Shown: positions 1 to 9,901 of the stretch, in pieces
How the letters are laid out: every line of letters begins with the position of its first letter
How positions within the stretch are numbered: position 1 is the stretch's first letter
DNA from: JACJVV01 sp047602755
GTDB taxonomy: Archaea > Nanobdellota > Nanobdellia > Woesearchaeales > JACJVV01
Direction of reading: 5' to 3'
NCBI GenBank assembly: GCA_047602755.1
Contig: JBLKOM010000002.1
Span: 186,001-250,000, forward strand
Length of the DNA stretch: 64,000 nucleotides
Translations under genes and position numbers: made by a program
The notes under the pieces: model-generated
The model's database searches: none
Told to the model about the DNA's origin: nothing
Seen by the model: the letters and a program-made list of their open reading frames with translations, nothing else

Positions 1-5
1 TTCAT

Positions 6-1679
6 ATGTATAAAATGCACCAAATCAATCAATCAAATCCATTGCAGTCAAATTCAACTTCTAAAAAATTAAGTTCACCAAAATTTATTATAGTAACTGG
101 AGGTGTTTTATCTGGCTTAGGCAAAGGTATTGCAGCTGCTAGCATTGGTCATCTTTTATCTTCAAAATATAGTGTTGTGCCAGTAAAATGTGATGGTTAT
201 CTAAATACTGATCCTGGCACAATGAATCCTATTGAACATGGTGAAGTATTTGTGTTAGATGATGGAACTGAAGTTGATATGGACTTTGGTCATTATGAGC
301 GTTTTTTGAATTGTAATTGCACAAAAGATGAATCATTAACTATGGGGAAAGTTTTTGCAAAACTTCAAGAAAAAGAACGTAAAGGTGATTATTTAGGGAA
401 AACTGTTCAATTTATTCCTCATGTTACAGACTTAATAATAAGTCAATTTAAAAAAATAGGTGAAAACTCTGATGTTGTGATTATTGAAATTGGAGGCACA
501 GTTGGAGATATTGAAAATGAACTTTTTATTGAAGCTGCAAGACAACTTGCTTTAGAAGTTGGAAGAAAAAACCTTCTTTTTGTACATTTAACATACATAC
601 CCTATCTTGATAATGTTAAAGAATTAAAATCAAAACCTACTCAAATAAGTGTTAGACAATTATTAGAACGTGGTATTTCACCAAATATGATAATTTGTAG
701 ATGCAAACAACCAATAAATGATAATATAAGAAAAAAAATATCTATTTTTTGCAATGTATCAGAAACTAGTGTTTTTTCAGGGCATGATCTTGATTATACC
801 TATGATTTACCAGAATTATTTTACAAACAAGGAATCATTAATAAAATCAACAAATATTTAGATTTAGAACTTAATGAGAACCCAAAATTATTATGGCCTG
901 ATTTAATAAACAATTTAAAAAATCCTACTTCAGAAATCACTATTGCAATATGCGGGAAATATACTGCTTTAGAAGATTCTTATGCATCCATTTTTGAAGC
1001 ATTAAAACACTGTAGTGCTCATACAAAAACCAAAATTAATATTAAAATAATTGATACTACTAACATAAAATCATTTGATGATGCAAATAAATTCTTAGAT
1101 GGTATAAATGGAGTTATTATACCAGGTGGTTTTGGTGATAGAGGAACAGAAGGAAAAATAAAATTGATACAATATACACGTGAAAATAATATTCCATTAT
1201 TAGGGATATGTTTAGGGCTTCAACTTGCAACAATTGAATTTGCTCGCAATGTTTGTAATATTAACGATGCAAATTCTGAAGAATTTGATTCAAATTCTAA
1301 ATCTAAAATAATAACATATATTCCTGGCCAAAATGATGATATCAATAAAGGTGGTACATTACGTTTAGGAAGTTATCCTGCTAATTTAGATATTAACTCA
1401 AAAATCTATCAGCTATATGAAGAACAAAAAACAGTATATGAACGGCATCGTCATAGGTATGAAGTTAACCCTGATTTTCATACTATATTACAAAAGAATG
1501 GTTTAAATCTTGCAGGTTTTTCTCCAGATAAAAGACTTGTTGAGTTTATTTGTATAGAAGATCATCCCTATTTTGTTGCAACACAAGCCCATCCAGAATT
1601 AAAATCAAAATTAGAAAAACCAGCACCATTATTTCTAGGTTTAGTAAAAGCTTCAATTAAAAATAAATCTAAAATATAA
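6..1679 (+). CDS. pyrG: CTP synthase
   Basis: Cytosolic CTP synthase, converting UTP to CTP with glutamine-derived ammonia, the last step of de novo CTP synthesis. Near-complete family architecture at 557 aa. The N-terminal amidoligase domain carries the nucleotide loop GGVLSGLGKG at about residues 32-41 and the EIGGTVGDIE segment at about 160. The C-terminal class I glutaminase domain has the nucleophile Cys in GICLGLQ near residue 401 and the His-Glu pair in AHPEL near 528. The first 26 residues precede the usual family start, so M1 or M4 could be the real start and the extension may be disordered. The gene begins 6 bases into the window, so its promoter is outside. The radical SAM gene follows after 52 bases on the same strand. 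Identification is very secure. Confidence 0.97.
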   Translation: MYKMHQINQSNPLQSNSTSKKLSSPKFIIVTGGVLSGLGKGIAAASIGHLLSSKYSVVPVKCDGYLNTDPGTMNPIEHGEVFVLDDGTEVDMDFGHYERFLNCNCTKDESLTMGKVFAKLQEKERKGDYLGKTVQFIPHVTDLIISQFKKIGENSDVVIIEIGGTVGDIENELFIEAARQLALEVGRKNLLFVHLTYIPYLDNVKELKSKPTQISVRQLLERGISPNMIICRCKQPINDNIRKKISIFCNVSETSVFSGHDLDYTYDLPELFYKQGIINKINKYLDLELNENPKLLWPDLINNLKNPTSEITIAICGKYTALEDSYASIFEALKHCSAHTKTKINIKIIDTTNIKSFDDANKFLDGINGVIIPGGFGDRGTEGKIKLIQYTRENNIPLLGICLGLQLATIEFARNVCNINDANSEEFDSNSKSKIITYIPGQNDDINKGGTLRLGSYPANLDINSKIYQLYEEQKTVYERHRHRYEVNPDFHTILQKNGLNLAGFSPDKRLVEFICIEDHPYFVATQAHPELKSKLEKPAPLFLGLVKASIKNKSKI

Positions 1680-1731
1680 TTTCTAATAATAATTAGTTAA
1701 ATTTTATAAAACATTAAATGATTTCTATTAT

Positions 1732-2724
1732 ATGAATAATAAAAATTTACTTCATCAATCTAAAAAAGTTTATTTAGAAAATTTTCCAAATACTGTTAAA
1801 TTTGAAAGAGCAATATTTTTTAGTTGGGGTTGTGATTTACGAGATTGTGCATTTTGCTATATGTCAACTCAACCAAAAGAAAAAGAAACAAAAAAAGCTA
1901 GAAGAAGCTTTGCAAGTATATTTGCAGAATGCATTATTTCTAAAAATTTAAATTGGGATTTAGGACTTTTATCTGGTGGGATTGGTGCATTTAATGACCA
2001 AGAAATGGAGTTTATGTTAAAAACTATTAAAGAGATATATAATGATAAAATTTGGTTAAATATGGGAGTTCTGAATGAAAAACAAATAATTCGTTTTAAA
2101 CCATACCTTAAAGGGATTGTTGGTTCAGTTGAAACAATTAATCCAAATCTACATGATAAATTATGCCCTAGTAAACCATTATCAAAAATAGAGAATATGT
2201 TTCAATTAGCAAATAAGCATAATATTAATAGAGCTATGACTTTTATAGTTGGCATGGGTGAAACACAAGAGGATTTTATTTTATTAAAAGAGTTCATCTC
2301 TAAATTTGATATTAAAAAAATCCATCTTTATGGTTTAAACCCTCAAGTAGGAACCATTTTTGAAAATTCTAAACCTCCTTCTATAGAACAACAATCTTGG
2401 TGGATTGCAAATCTTAGAATAAATTTTCCAAAATTAGATATCGAATGCGGCATTTGGGAAGATCGTATGGATTATATTCCTTATCTCCTGAATGCAGGAG
2501 CAAATAGCATTTCAAAACTTCGCGCACTTAAAGTATTTGGGACAAAAAAAGCAAACGTGATGATTAATGAAATAAAAAAATCAGAAAGAAACTTTAAAAG
2601 TGAATTCTTAAACATTCCAAACATAAATTGGGATAATGAAATTGAAAGATTAGATTTGGATAAAAAAATTAAATTTGAAATAAAAATAAGATTAAATAAA
2701 TATTTAGACAATCTTAACTCTTAA
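1732..2724 (+). CDS. radical SAM protein
   Basis: A 330-aa radical SAM enzyme. The cluster-binding cysteines lie near the N-terminus in CDLRDCAFCYM (about residues 34-43), a CX4CX2C spacing rather than the commonest CX3CX2C. A glycine-rich LLSGGIGAF stretch follows near residue 80 and a GMGET segment near 174, as expected for the SAM-binding half of the barrel. The layout recalls small biotin-synthase-like radical SAM proteins of archaea, but nothing in the sequence fixes the substrate. It follows pyrG after 52 bases. Its last 21 bases overlap the 3' end of the convergent gene at 2704. Family call is firm; the reaction is unknown. Confidence 0.85.
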   Translation: MNNKNLLHQSKKVYLENFPNTVKFERAIFFSWGCDLRDCAFCYMSTQPKEKETKKARRSFASIFAECIISKNLNWDLGLLSGGIGAFNDQEMEFMLKTIKEIYNDKIWLNMGVLNEKQIIRFKPYLKGIVGSVETINPNLHDKLCPSKPLSKIENMFQLANKHNINRAMTFIVGMGETQEDFILLKEFISKFDIKKIHLYGLNPQVGTIFENSKPPSIEQQSWWIANLRINFPKLDIECGIWEDRMDYIPYLLNAGANSISKLRALKVFGTKKANVMINEIKKSERNFKSEFLNIPNINWDNEIERLDLDKKIKFEIKIRLNKYLDNLNS

Positions 2725-5136
2725 CTGAGTATCATTTCTTGAGTTATAAGTTTCAACTTTATTAATTACATCAACAATAAATGCTTTTGAAAAAGGTTTA
2801 TATAATATCCAATTATTTCCATCAAAATTAAGATATTTTGAAATTTGAGATTTCATCCTACTACCATCGTTAGGAGTTGTGCCAGTTATGGATATATTAT
2901 ATTGTTGTGACAAATTAGCTTCTCTAAATGAATTATTCTCATCAACAATATCATTGTTATAAGTAACATTAGAATATATATCACCATACAATTTCTCAAC
3001 TTTTTCTTTAAGTGATTTTGTTATTGCAAATTGTTTTTTATTTCTTTGTAATTGTTGAACCAAGCTCCAACTATTCCTTGTTGATCTTCTTATATTTAAT
3101 TTAGGAAGATATATTTCTGCATCACGACTAATTAAAAATGTAATTTGCTGTATTAATTCATCGCTAATATCTTCTCCACAAATATATTCATCAATATCTT
3201 GATCTAATCTTTTAACATCAACATACATAATTCCATTTAATTCTTTAGAAGGTTTCATATAAACTGTAGTATTAAAATCAATAGCATGAGTTAATGAACC
3301 AGTTAATATTCTTCTTTTACTTATTTCACCCATCTTTTCAATTCTATTTATATTATCTGGATTATTTTCTATCTCCTCAAGTATAGTATCAATACTCTTA
3401 ATTATTTGATCTAAGTTTTTAATTTCATGTTCTCTAAGGTAATCTTTATCTTCATAAAAAGTTCCAGCCCTGATCACTAATGGATTTTCCTTAAATTTTG
3501 TAATCTTATCTTTTTTTTCTTTTTCGATTGGTATTATTTTTTTAGCTACTTTAACAATTGAATCTAATAGTCCTTCTTTTTCATATAATCCATATTCAGC
3601 AGCTTTTTTTACTTTATTTTTGCCATTTAAAAATTTAGAATCATGAGGAAATATTGCTTGATATCTTTTAATAGTTTCTTGAACACTTATTCCATGTATT
3701 TGTTCAAAATTTTCTATCAAATCATATTTGTTTCCACGTAACATTTCTTTTTTTAAATCTTTAGAAATTGTTTCACAGTCATAAATATTTTGAATCTCAT
3801 CTTTTGATATACTAGATTCCATATATCTTACTTTTCTTGCACTTATAGTCAAGCTATCTATTATTTGTTTAAAATCTTCAATACTAGTAGATTCTAAAAC
3901 TTCATCAATATTATTTTTTGCATTAGTTAGAGATTTAATATGATGAAGAATAATTTCAAAATTATCTCTATTTAATGCAGAGAAATAAATACTTTTTTTG
4001 ATTCTTTGTAAAGGTACGCTTTCACTATAACAATCTTGATAATATTTCCCATTATCATCTTTAAATAATGGTTCAACTTTTTTTATTAATGAACTTATTT
4101 GTTCTTGGAATTGCGCATAATATTGGCCATTTATTTCTTTTCTAACCAAATTAACAGGATATATGTTGAAAACTTTCATAGCATCCATTAAATTTATTTC
4201 AGAAGATTCTAATATTGTCCTTATGCTTGAAACATCTGGCATCCCAAATTTATTTATTATCTCATGGTCATTCGGTAAATTCATAATTAATGTCAAATCT
4301 TTTTGCCATGTTCCAATTATTGCATTTCTTTCAACATAGTGATTCATAGCACTATATGCAAACAAAGCTGCCATCATGAACGGTCTTTCTTTTTCGTCAA
4401 TTTCAATAAATGGATTTGTTATTGTTGTATAAATATCTCTTATTCCTTTAGGCAATTTCTCTTTTTCACGTTCAAACCTAGTCCAGAATTGTCCACCCAT
4501 ATCAGCTGCTAATAAGTATTGTCTATATTTTATATCAATAAACGCTGTATTACCATAAACTAATTGATCTAATTGCATTAATCTTGCCTTTATTTCTTCA
4601 TTTATTCCTAGTAATGCATGAATATCTTGTCTTGCCTTAATACTTGATAAATCTTTGATTTTAGAAGGGTCTTGAAGCAAGTCTTCTAAACTTTTTGGAA
4701 GTTCTTCTATTGTTTTTTTTGTTTGTTTTGATTTTTTGTTTCTTATTTCTTCTTGCCCCTCTGAAGTAAAAATCTTTCTTTGCTTTTCATCACCAAATGT
4801 CTCCATTATTTTTGTTATAGCTTGTCCACCTGATGTCCATGTTCTTGTAGGATCATAATTATGACACATTACAAATAATTGTCTTTTAAGTTTATGTCCA
4901 CTTTCAGAAACTGCTAATTGTTCTTCTTCTCCTTTATATCTAAATATTGCTTGTTTTAAATGAGCATTTTGTGTAGCTTCCCAAGGGTTATCAGAACCAA
5001 ATCTATCTAAAAAAAGTCCTAATAGAGCAGGATCACCATTATAGTTTTCAAGAGTCTTATCTAATTCCCCTTTTAGTTCAATGGGTATTGCTTGAACAAT
5101 TCTATTATATAACGCAGGATTCTTTGCTATATTCAT
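2704..5136 (-). CDS. hypothetical protein, 810 aa
   Basis: I do not recognise this 810-aa protein. It has no signal peptide or obvious membrane segment. It is rich in charged residues and predicted helix, with Lys/Glu-rich stretches around residues 130-160 and 560-640. The ATG at 5136 lies about 25 bases downstream of a TATA-like TTTATAAA on the minus strand, with GGTAAA before it, which supports this start. It is convergent with the radical SAM gene (21-bp overlap) and shares strand with PCNA, separated by 106 bases. Length and lack of familiar motifs suggest a lineage-specific cytosolic protein. A remote-homology or structure search would be needed for any function. Confidence 0.8.
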   Translation of the reverse strand: MNIAKNPALYNRIVQAIPIELKGELDKTLENYNGDPALLGLFLDRFGSDNPWEATQNAHLKQAIFRYKGEEEQLAVSESGHKLKRQLFVMCHNYDPTRTWTSGGQAITKIMETFGDEKQRKIFTSEGQEEIRNKKSKQTKKTIEELPKSLEDLLQDPSKIKDLSSIKARQDIHALLGINEEIKARLMQLDQLVYGNTAFIDIKYRQYLLAADMGGQFWTRFEREKEKLPKGIRDIYTTITNPFIEIDEKERPFMMAALFAYSAMNHYVERNAIIGTWQKDLTLIMNLPNDHEIINKFGMPDVSSIRTILESSEINLMDAMKVFNIYPVNLVRKEINGQYYAQFQEQISSLIKKVEPLFKDDNGKYYQDCYSESVPLQRIKKSIYFSALNRDNFEIILHHIKSLTNAKNNIDEVLESTSIEDFKQIIDSLTISARKVRYMESSISKDEIQNIYDCETISKDLKKEMLRGNKYDLIENFEQIHGISVQETIKRYQAIFPHDSKFLNGKNKVKKAAEYGLYEKEGLLDSIVKVAKKIIPIEKEKKDKITKFKENPLVIRAGTFYEDKDYLREHEIKNLDQIIKSIDTILEEIENNPDNINRIEKMGEISKRRILTGSLTHAIDFNTTVYMKPSKELNGIMYVDVKRLDQDIDEYICGEDISDELIQQITFLISRDAEIYLPKLNIRRSTRNSWSLVQQLQRNKKQFAITKSLKEKVEKLYGDIYSNVTYNNDIVDENNSFREANLSQQYNISITGTTPNDGSRMKSQISKYLNFDGNNWILYKPFSKAFIVDVINKVETYNSRNDTQLRVKIV

Positions 5137-5242
5137 GATGTATGCAATTACAACTGAATTTATAAATATTTACCACTTAAAAATAACAATGAGATATATG
5201 TGTTACTAAAAATAAATCAAATAAAAATAATAAAGAAAAAAT

Positions 5243-5986
5243 CTAATCGTTTTCAACTCTAGGAGCTAATATAAATGATAAGCTAACTTTGTCTATCGTT
5301 GAATAATCTAATCTTAATGGGTAGTCTTTATTAAAATAAACAACAACATCATCAGCAATCTTTGAACCCGCTATCATTTTTTTTAAATATTCTACACTAT
5401 ATTTTGCTTTCACTTTTGAATTAGGGTCTGATTTAATATTTGTATCATCTCCATCTTCAATTTCAATTTTTGCATCACTTAAATCACCTTCAGCTAAAAC
5501 AATAAATTTCTTTCCTTCTCCAATAAAACTGACACTATCTGCTATAATATCTACATCTTCAATTGCATTTGTTAATATTGCAGATTTTGTTTTTATTTCA
5601 ACTGGGAAATTTAATTCAGGAACTTTTTGTTCTTTTTCATCAAGTTCAATAATTGGGAGTGAAAAAGTTCTAACGGTATTGCTTTTTAATGTAATTTTTA
5701 ACTTATTTCCATCAAGGTTTAAATTCACCATATCATTACTTCCTGCTCTTCGTAGTATTTGTCTAAAATTGCTTAAGTTTATTGCAAATTCTGTTTCTTT
5801 ATCAACTTGATATTCTACAAAACTACTGCTTAAAAGTTTATAGATAACCATTGCTACATTAGCTGGATCCATAGCTACTAATTCAATAGCTTGTGGTGTT
5901 ATTTTAAATCGTGCTTCTGTAACTAACTCAGAAATGATAGTAATACTTTCTTTTAGATATTTTGGTTCAGCAAGTGTAAGTTTCAT
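5243..5986 (-). CDS. pcn: DNA polymerase sliding clamp (PCNA)
   Basis: Proliferating cell nuclear antigen homologue, 247 aa, the usual family length. It would form the ring that tethers replicative polymerase and other PIP-box proteins to DNA. Diagnostic features: an N-terminal domain with TPQAIELVAMDPANVAMV at about residues 33-50, basic and hydrophobic strands of the first clamp domain, an interdomain linker with IIELDEKEQKVPEL near residue 110-120, and a second domain ending YSTIDKVSLSFILAPR. Its partner, the clamp loader large subunit, lies at 28.4-29.6 kb. The start is the ATG at 5986, preceded by an AGGGGGTTAGAAT leader on the minus strand, a good Shine-Dalgarno-like match. Very secure. 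Confidence 0.96.
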   Translation of the reverse strand: MKLTLAEPKYLKESITIISELVTEARFKITPQAIELVAMDPANVAMVIYKLLSSSFVEYQVDKETEFAINLSNFRQILRRAGSNDMVNLNLDGNKLKITLKSNTVRTFSLPIIELDEKEQKVPELNFPVEIKTKSAILTNAIEDVDIIADSVSFIGEGKKFIVLAEGDLSDAKIEIEDGDDTNIKSDPNSKVKAKYSVEYLKKMIAGSKIADDVVVYFNKDYPLRLDYSTIDKVSLSFILAPRVEND

Positions 5987-6152
5987 ATTCTAACCCCCTA
6001 ATTTGGATTAATGCCAGCTATATATAAAGATTTTGATACTAAATTGTTTAATCACTTTAATTTTGCTATAAAACATTCTAATATGTATGACTTTTTTTAT
6101 ATAGTATTAGATTTAACTAAATTTTTATATATCCAATCTTTTGACAAATATT

Positions 6153-6842
6153 ATGCAAAAAGATGAATTATATTTTAATAAATGGTCAGAATTACATAAC
6201 CTACCAAAAAAATTACCTGTATTCTTAAAATGGAATTTTGATATTATTCTCAAACAAATTCCTAAATATGGAAATCATTCAATTTTAGATTTAGGAACAG
6301 GGAATGGAATTTTATTAATTAAAGTTGCTAAGCATAATCCAAATTGTACATTTATAGGTGTTGATTTTTCAAAAGGTATGCTTTTACAAGCAAAAACAAA
6401 TTTTAAAAAATATAAAATCATTGGAAGGTTGATAAAAACTAATTTAACGAAGATTCCTTTAGAATCTAATAGTATTGATTATATAATAAGTAATAATGTT
6501 TTTCATCATGTTAAAGACAAAAAAAAATTATATCAAGAAATTTATAGAATATTAAAGAAAAAGGGAAAGCTGATATACTCAGATTCACATGATGCAGTAG
6601 ATAATGAATTCAGAAATTCAAAGTTTGAATGGGTAAAAAAAGACAATAATTTTGCAAAGAAATATAAAAAAAGTGCTGATTTATTTTGGAAATCTTTACC
6701 AAAAAAACTAATACAAAATCACCCAAAAGAATATCATTATCCATTAAAGGATGTAAGAATTTTTTTGTTAAATGCAGGTTTTCATAATATCAAATTTGTT
6801 AAAAGCCCAGCATATTTTGTTATTATATCTGCTACAAAATAA
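6153..6842 (+). CDS. class I SAM-dependent methyltransferase
   Basis: About 229 aa with the Rossmann methyltransferase motifs: motif I LDLGTGNGILL, the post-I acidic residue in FIGVDFSKGM, the acidic/Asn region NLTKIPLESNSIDYIISN, and motif after it FHHVKDKKKLYQEIYRIL. This is the Methyltransf_11 / UbiE-like small-molecule type, but the substrate cannot be deduced. A longer frame begins at a TTG at 6141. The ATG at 6153 is preferred because it lies about 27 bases downstream of an A+T-rich TATA-like stretch and gives a normal N-terminus. It stands alone between divergent PCNA and convergent RNase J. Confidence 0.82.
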   Translation: MQKDELYFNKWSELHNLPKKLPVFLKWNFDIILKQIPKYGNHSILDLGTGNGILLIKVAKHNPNCTFIGVDFSKGMLLQAKTNFKKYKIIGRLIKTNLTKIPLESNSIDYIISNNVFHHVKDKKKLYQEIYRILKKKGKLIYSDSHDAVDNEFRNSKFEWVKKDNNFAKKYKKSADLFWKSLPKKLIQNHPKEYHYPLKDVRIFLLNAGFHNIKFVKSPAYFVIISATK

Positions 6843-6879
6843 ATGTTATATTTTAGCTTACCTATACAAACAAAGAAAT

Positions 6880-8205
6880 CTAAAGTTTAACTCGTTTATT
6901 ATTTTTTAGCATATGTAGGTTTTTCTCATTATATCCTAAATCTAAAGCTAGATCACATAATGCAGCCATTTTATCAGGTTCAGAATGAGCAGGAATTATA
7001 TGTTTTGGTTTTAACATATTAATCATATCTCTATGATCTTCTCTAGCTGCATGTCCTGATACATGTATTTCTCTAAAAATTCTAACTCCAAGTCCAGAAA
7101 GTTTTTCTTCGATAATTTTTCGATTTCTTTGATTAGTTGGACTTGGTATAACACTTGACGAAAAAACAACATGGTCTCCATGTTTAAAATTAAACATTCC
7201 GTTAACCATTTTATATAATGCTGCTTCAGGCTCTCCTTGATGTCCTGTTACAACAATTAGGTATTTTTCAATACCTTCTTTCATTATTTTATTCAATCTT
7301 GATTTTATTTTTGATGAGTATTTAACCATTTCAGCTTCCTTTGAGAATTTAACTAAATCAATGCTCTCTGCTGCAGTTATATATTTACTTAAACTTCTTC
7401 CCATAAATATTACTTTTCTATTCATTCTTTTTCCATAATCTAAAATAGATTTTAATCTTGCAATATGACTTGAGAATGTGGTGCATATAACTGCCTTTCC
7501 TGAACTATTTGTTCCAAGTAAAACATCTTTTAACATTGCTCTTGCAACACTTTCAGATGGCATTTTTCTGTGATCATCTGCATATAATGAATCCATTATT
7601 AAACATAATACATCTTTTTCATTTCCAATTTCTTTTAATCTTTCAAGATTAGGCTTTGTTCCCAAGACAGGATAATTATCAATTTTAAAATCATTCGCAT
7701 AAACAATTTTCCCATATTTTGTATGTATTACCGCAATAACTGTTTGTGGTGTCGAATGAGTTATACTTACAAACTCTAATGTAATATTTTCATTTATTTT
7801 TATTTTTGAATTAACGTTTAATACTTTTATTTTATTCTTAAATGGAATTTTAGCATCTTCTATTAATGCATTCAAAACTGCAGATGTAAAAGGTGTACAA
7901 ATAATTGGACAAGTAAATTTATTAGCTAAAAAAGGAATTGCACCAATATGATCTAAATGTGCATGTGTTGGTACTATTGCGCATATTTTACTATTCCAGT
8001 CTTTAATCGTATCAATATCAGGACAGGCATTATGTTTAATTAATTCATCAGAAGATATATCAATTAAATCTTCATCTTGTGTTAATGAAATATAATTCTC
8101 AAGATGAACACCCATATCACAGATAATTACGTCATCATCAATTTTAATAGCAGTCATGTTTCTGCCTACTTCAGAATAGCCACCAACAGGACATATTTCT
8201 ATCAT
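6880..8205 (-). CDS. rnj: RNase J-type beta-CASP ribonuclease
   Basis: A 441-aa metallo-beta-lactamase/beta-CASP nuclease of the archaeal RNase J family, expected to act in 5'-3' RNA decay or processing. The metal site is visible as THAHLDHIGA near residue 76-85. The beta-CASP insertion includes DSLYADDHRKMPSE and the TTFSSHIARLKSI segment. The C-terminal HVSGHAAREDH motif and IIPAHSEP complete the catalytic centre. The N-terminus starts directly in the nuclease fold, and the C-terminal domain of bacterial RNase J is absent, as usual for archaeal forms. Convergent with the methyltransferase at 6153. Confidence 0.93.
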   Translation of the reverse strand: MIEICPVGGYSEVGRNMTAIKIDDDVIICDMGVHLENYISLTQDEDLIDISSDELIKHNACPDIDTIKDWNSKICAIVPTHAHLDHIGAIPFLANKFTCPIICTPFTSAVLNALIEDAKIPFKNKIKVLNVNSKIKINENITLEFVSITHSTPQTVIAVIHTKYGKIVYANDFKIDNYPVLGTKPNLERLKEIGNEKDVLCLIMDSLYADDHRKMPSESVARAMLKDVLLGTNSSGKAVICTTFSSHIARLKSILDYGKRMNRKVIFMGRSLSKYITAAESIDLVKFSKEAEMVKYSSKIKSRLNKIMKEGIEKYLIVVTGHQGEPEAALYKMVNGMFNFKHGDHVVFSSSVIPSPTNQRNRKIIEEKLSGLGVRIFREIHVSGHAAREDHRDMINMLKPKHIIPAHSEPDKMAALCDLALDLGYNEKNLHMLKNNKRVKL

Positions 8206-8244
8206 ATTAAAGATAAAAAAAGAGTATTATAAATAATTTTTGAA

Positions 8245-9795
8245 TTATAAATATTTTAAAAGAGCTTTACCTATTACTGTACCAATAGCTATTCCAATAC
8301 TACCAACAGCAATTTTTTCGGTAGTTGTCATTTGTTTGTATGTTCTATAAAGATTACCTGGTATTTTTGCTATATTTGAGAATATCTCAGCAAAATTATC
8401 TTCAGGATGTTGTATAAAAGCAACTTGAGCAGTTTCAGCATCTTTAACTGGCCTGTACCATCGTTCAGCAATTTCTTGACCTGATGCAAGTTTTGTAGGT
8501 AATCTTAAAGATGCATCTCTAGTAGGTATTTCATCTTCAGATAAAGGATTATCATTTGTTTCTCGGTCAATTTGACTTAAATCATGGTATCTGCAATAAT
8601 CTCTACTATCATCATCAAACTCATCATCCAATTTTTCTTCTTCTTGTGATTTATTATTTGGTGAAGGCATCGCTCCTGGAAGACCATGTCTTATCCATTC
8701 CTTTATTACAGAAATGTCCTTAGCTTTTAAAATTTCTTCAGATTGAATATTATATTCTTGATTTAAAGCTTTAGCAATTTCAGAGTTTTTCATTCCAATT
8801 GTATATGTTGATGAAACAAAAGCAACAATGTCACTAATTGCAGTATTCTCATCATAATTTATACTTTGCTCTCGTTTAGATAATGAATATTCTTTTGCAG
8901 CTTTTCTTATTTTCCATTCAGAATGTGAATGGTCTTTTAATGCTTTTACAACTTTTTCATCAATAGATTTTCTTCCTAGTTCAATTGCTAGTTCTTTAGC
9001 AATTTTTTTATCATCCCACCCATGCATTCTTTCAATAAATGTGGTATAGTGTGCTAAAAATGATTTAGCAGTTGAATAATCTGTATTTTTTATCGAAGCA
9101 TATTCTTTGGCAATGTTATGGGTAGTTATATTGTTATATCTAAAAGCCCATTTTTTATGCTCTTCATCTGTCTGTGCTTCATTTGCAGCATTCTTTCTTA
9201 TTCTTTTTACTAATTTTTCTGTAACTATGTGACCATATTTCTTAGATAGTCTTTCTGCAACCTCTGCATCATCATTATGCTTAAGGTATAATGTAGTTGT
9301 ATCATCATATAATATTTTTTTAGCTTTTTCTTTATCTTCTGCTCTTATTTGTTTTCTTGTTTCAAGATCACTTGAGGTTCTATAAGGAATTTTTATGTCA
9401 TCAATTGTTGCGATTAAAGAATCTAATGATTTTACTATTGATGTGCGTCGATGTAACATAGAATTAGGGTTTTGAGTCATATTAGCAATTTGAAATTCAT
9501 CATATCCTTGTTTTACAAATGTATCAATTAGTATTGCATGTTCATAATCAACATCACCAAAAATTCTTCTCTTATTGTAGGGCTGTACTTTAAATTCTTT
9601 AGATTGAGAATATGCCTCTCTAATTATTTCGGCTGTATCATCAAACCTTTTATCAGAATACTTTCTAATGGTATTAATTTGTTCAGGAGATAATCCTAAA
9701 TTAATTAGCTTTGTAATATCTGAAATATCTGTATCAACTGTATTCATAATTGCTTTTAGTTGATTTAATCCATTAATTACGTTATCACTTACCAT
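8245..9795 (-). CDS. hypothetical C-tail-anchored protein with repeated helical modules
   Basis: Unrecognised 516-aa protein. The body is helical and contains several similar 30-residue segments with an I-A-x-x-L turn: DEFQIANMTQNPN, DDAEVAERLSKKYG, DDKKIAKELAIELG and KNSEIAKALNQEYN. They read like degenerate helix-turn-helix modules. Residues about 385-470 are acidic and low-complexity. The last 25 residues form one hydrophobic segment (VGSIGIAIGTVIGKALL), suggesting a tail anchor with the body in the cytosol. The upstream region carries the CGAAA/TATA promoter with an ACT-N4-AGT dyad seen at several other genes in the window. DNA binding is inference only. Confidence 0.75.
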   Translation of the reverse strand: MVSDNVINGLNQLKAIMNTVDTDISDITKLINLGLSPEQINTIRKYSDKRFDDTAEIIREAYSQSKEFKVQPYNKRRIFGDVDYEHAILIDTFVKQGYDEFQIANMTQNPNSMLHRRTSIVKSLDSLIATIDDIKIPYRTSSDLETRKQIRAEDKEKAKKILYDDTTTLYLKHNDDAEVAERLSKKYGHIVTEKLVKRIRKNAANEAQTDEEHKKWAFRYNNITTHNIAKEYASIKNTDYSTAKSFLAHYTTFIERMHGWDDKKIAKELAIELGRKSIDEKVVKALKDHSHSEWKIRKAAKEYSLSKREQSINYDENTAISDIVAFVSSTYTIGMKNSEIAKALNQEYNIQSEEILKAKDISVIKEWIRHGLPGAMPSPNNKSQEEEKLDDEFDDDSRDYCRYHDLSQIDRETNDNPLSEDEIPTRDASLRLPTKLASGQEIAERWYRPVKDAETAQVAFIQHPEDNFAEIFSNIAKIPGNLYRTYKQMTTTEKIAVGSIGIAIGTVIGKALLKYL

Positions 9796-9813
9796 TTTCT
9801 AAAAGAAATATAG

Positions 9814-9858
9814 TGCATATATAAACTTTTCGGTTTTAATCACTATTAAGTGACAACA
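9814..9858 (-). promoter_or_regulatory. promoter with ACT-N4-AGT dyad, copy A
   Basis: On the minus strand this reads TCACT-TAAT-AGTGA, then GATTAAAAC, then CGAAAAG and TTTATATA, and points at the 516-aa gene starting at 9795. The CGAAA looks like a BRE and TTTATATA like the TATA box. The perfect inverted repeat (9840-9853) lies one helical turn upstream, where an activator or repressor could contact TFB. The same arrangement recurs at 42.55, 46.7 and 53.97 kb. Confidence 0.6.
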
Positions 9859-9901
9859 AAGCACTAGATTATGGCAACAACAAGAATACCAAATGCATTA
9901 A

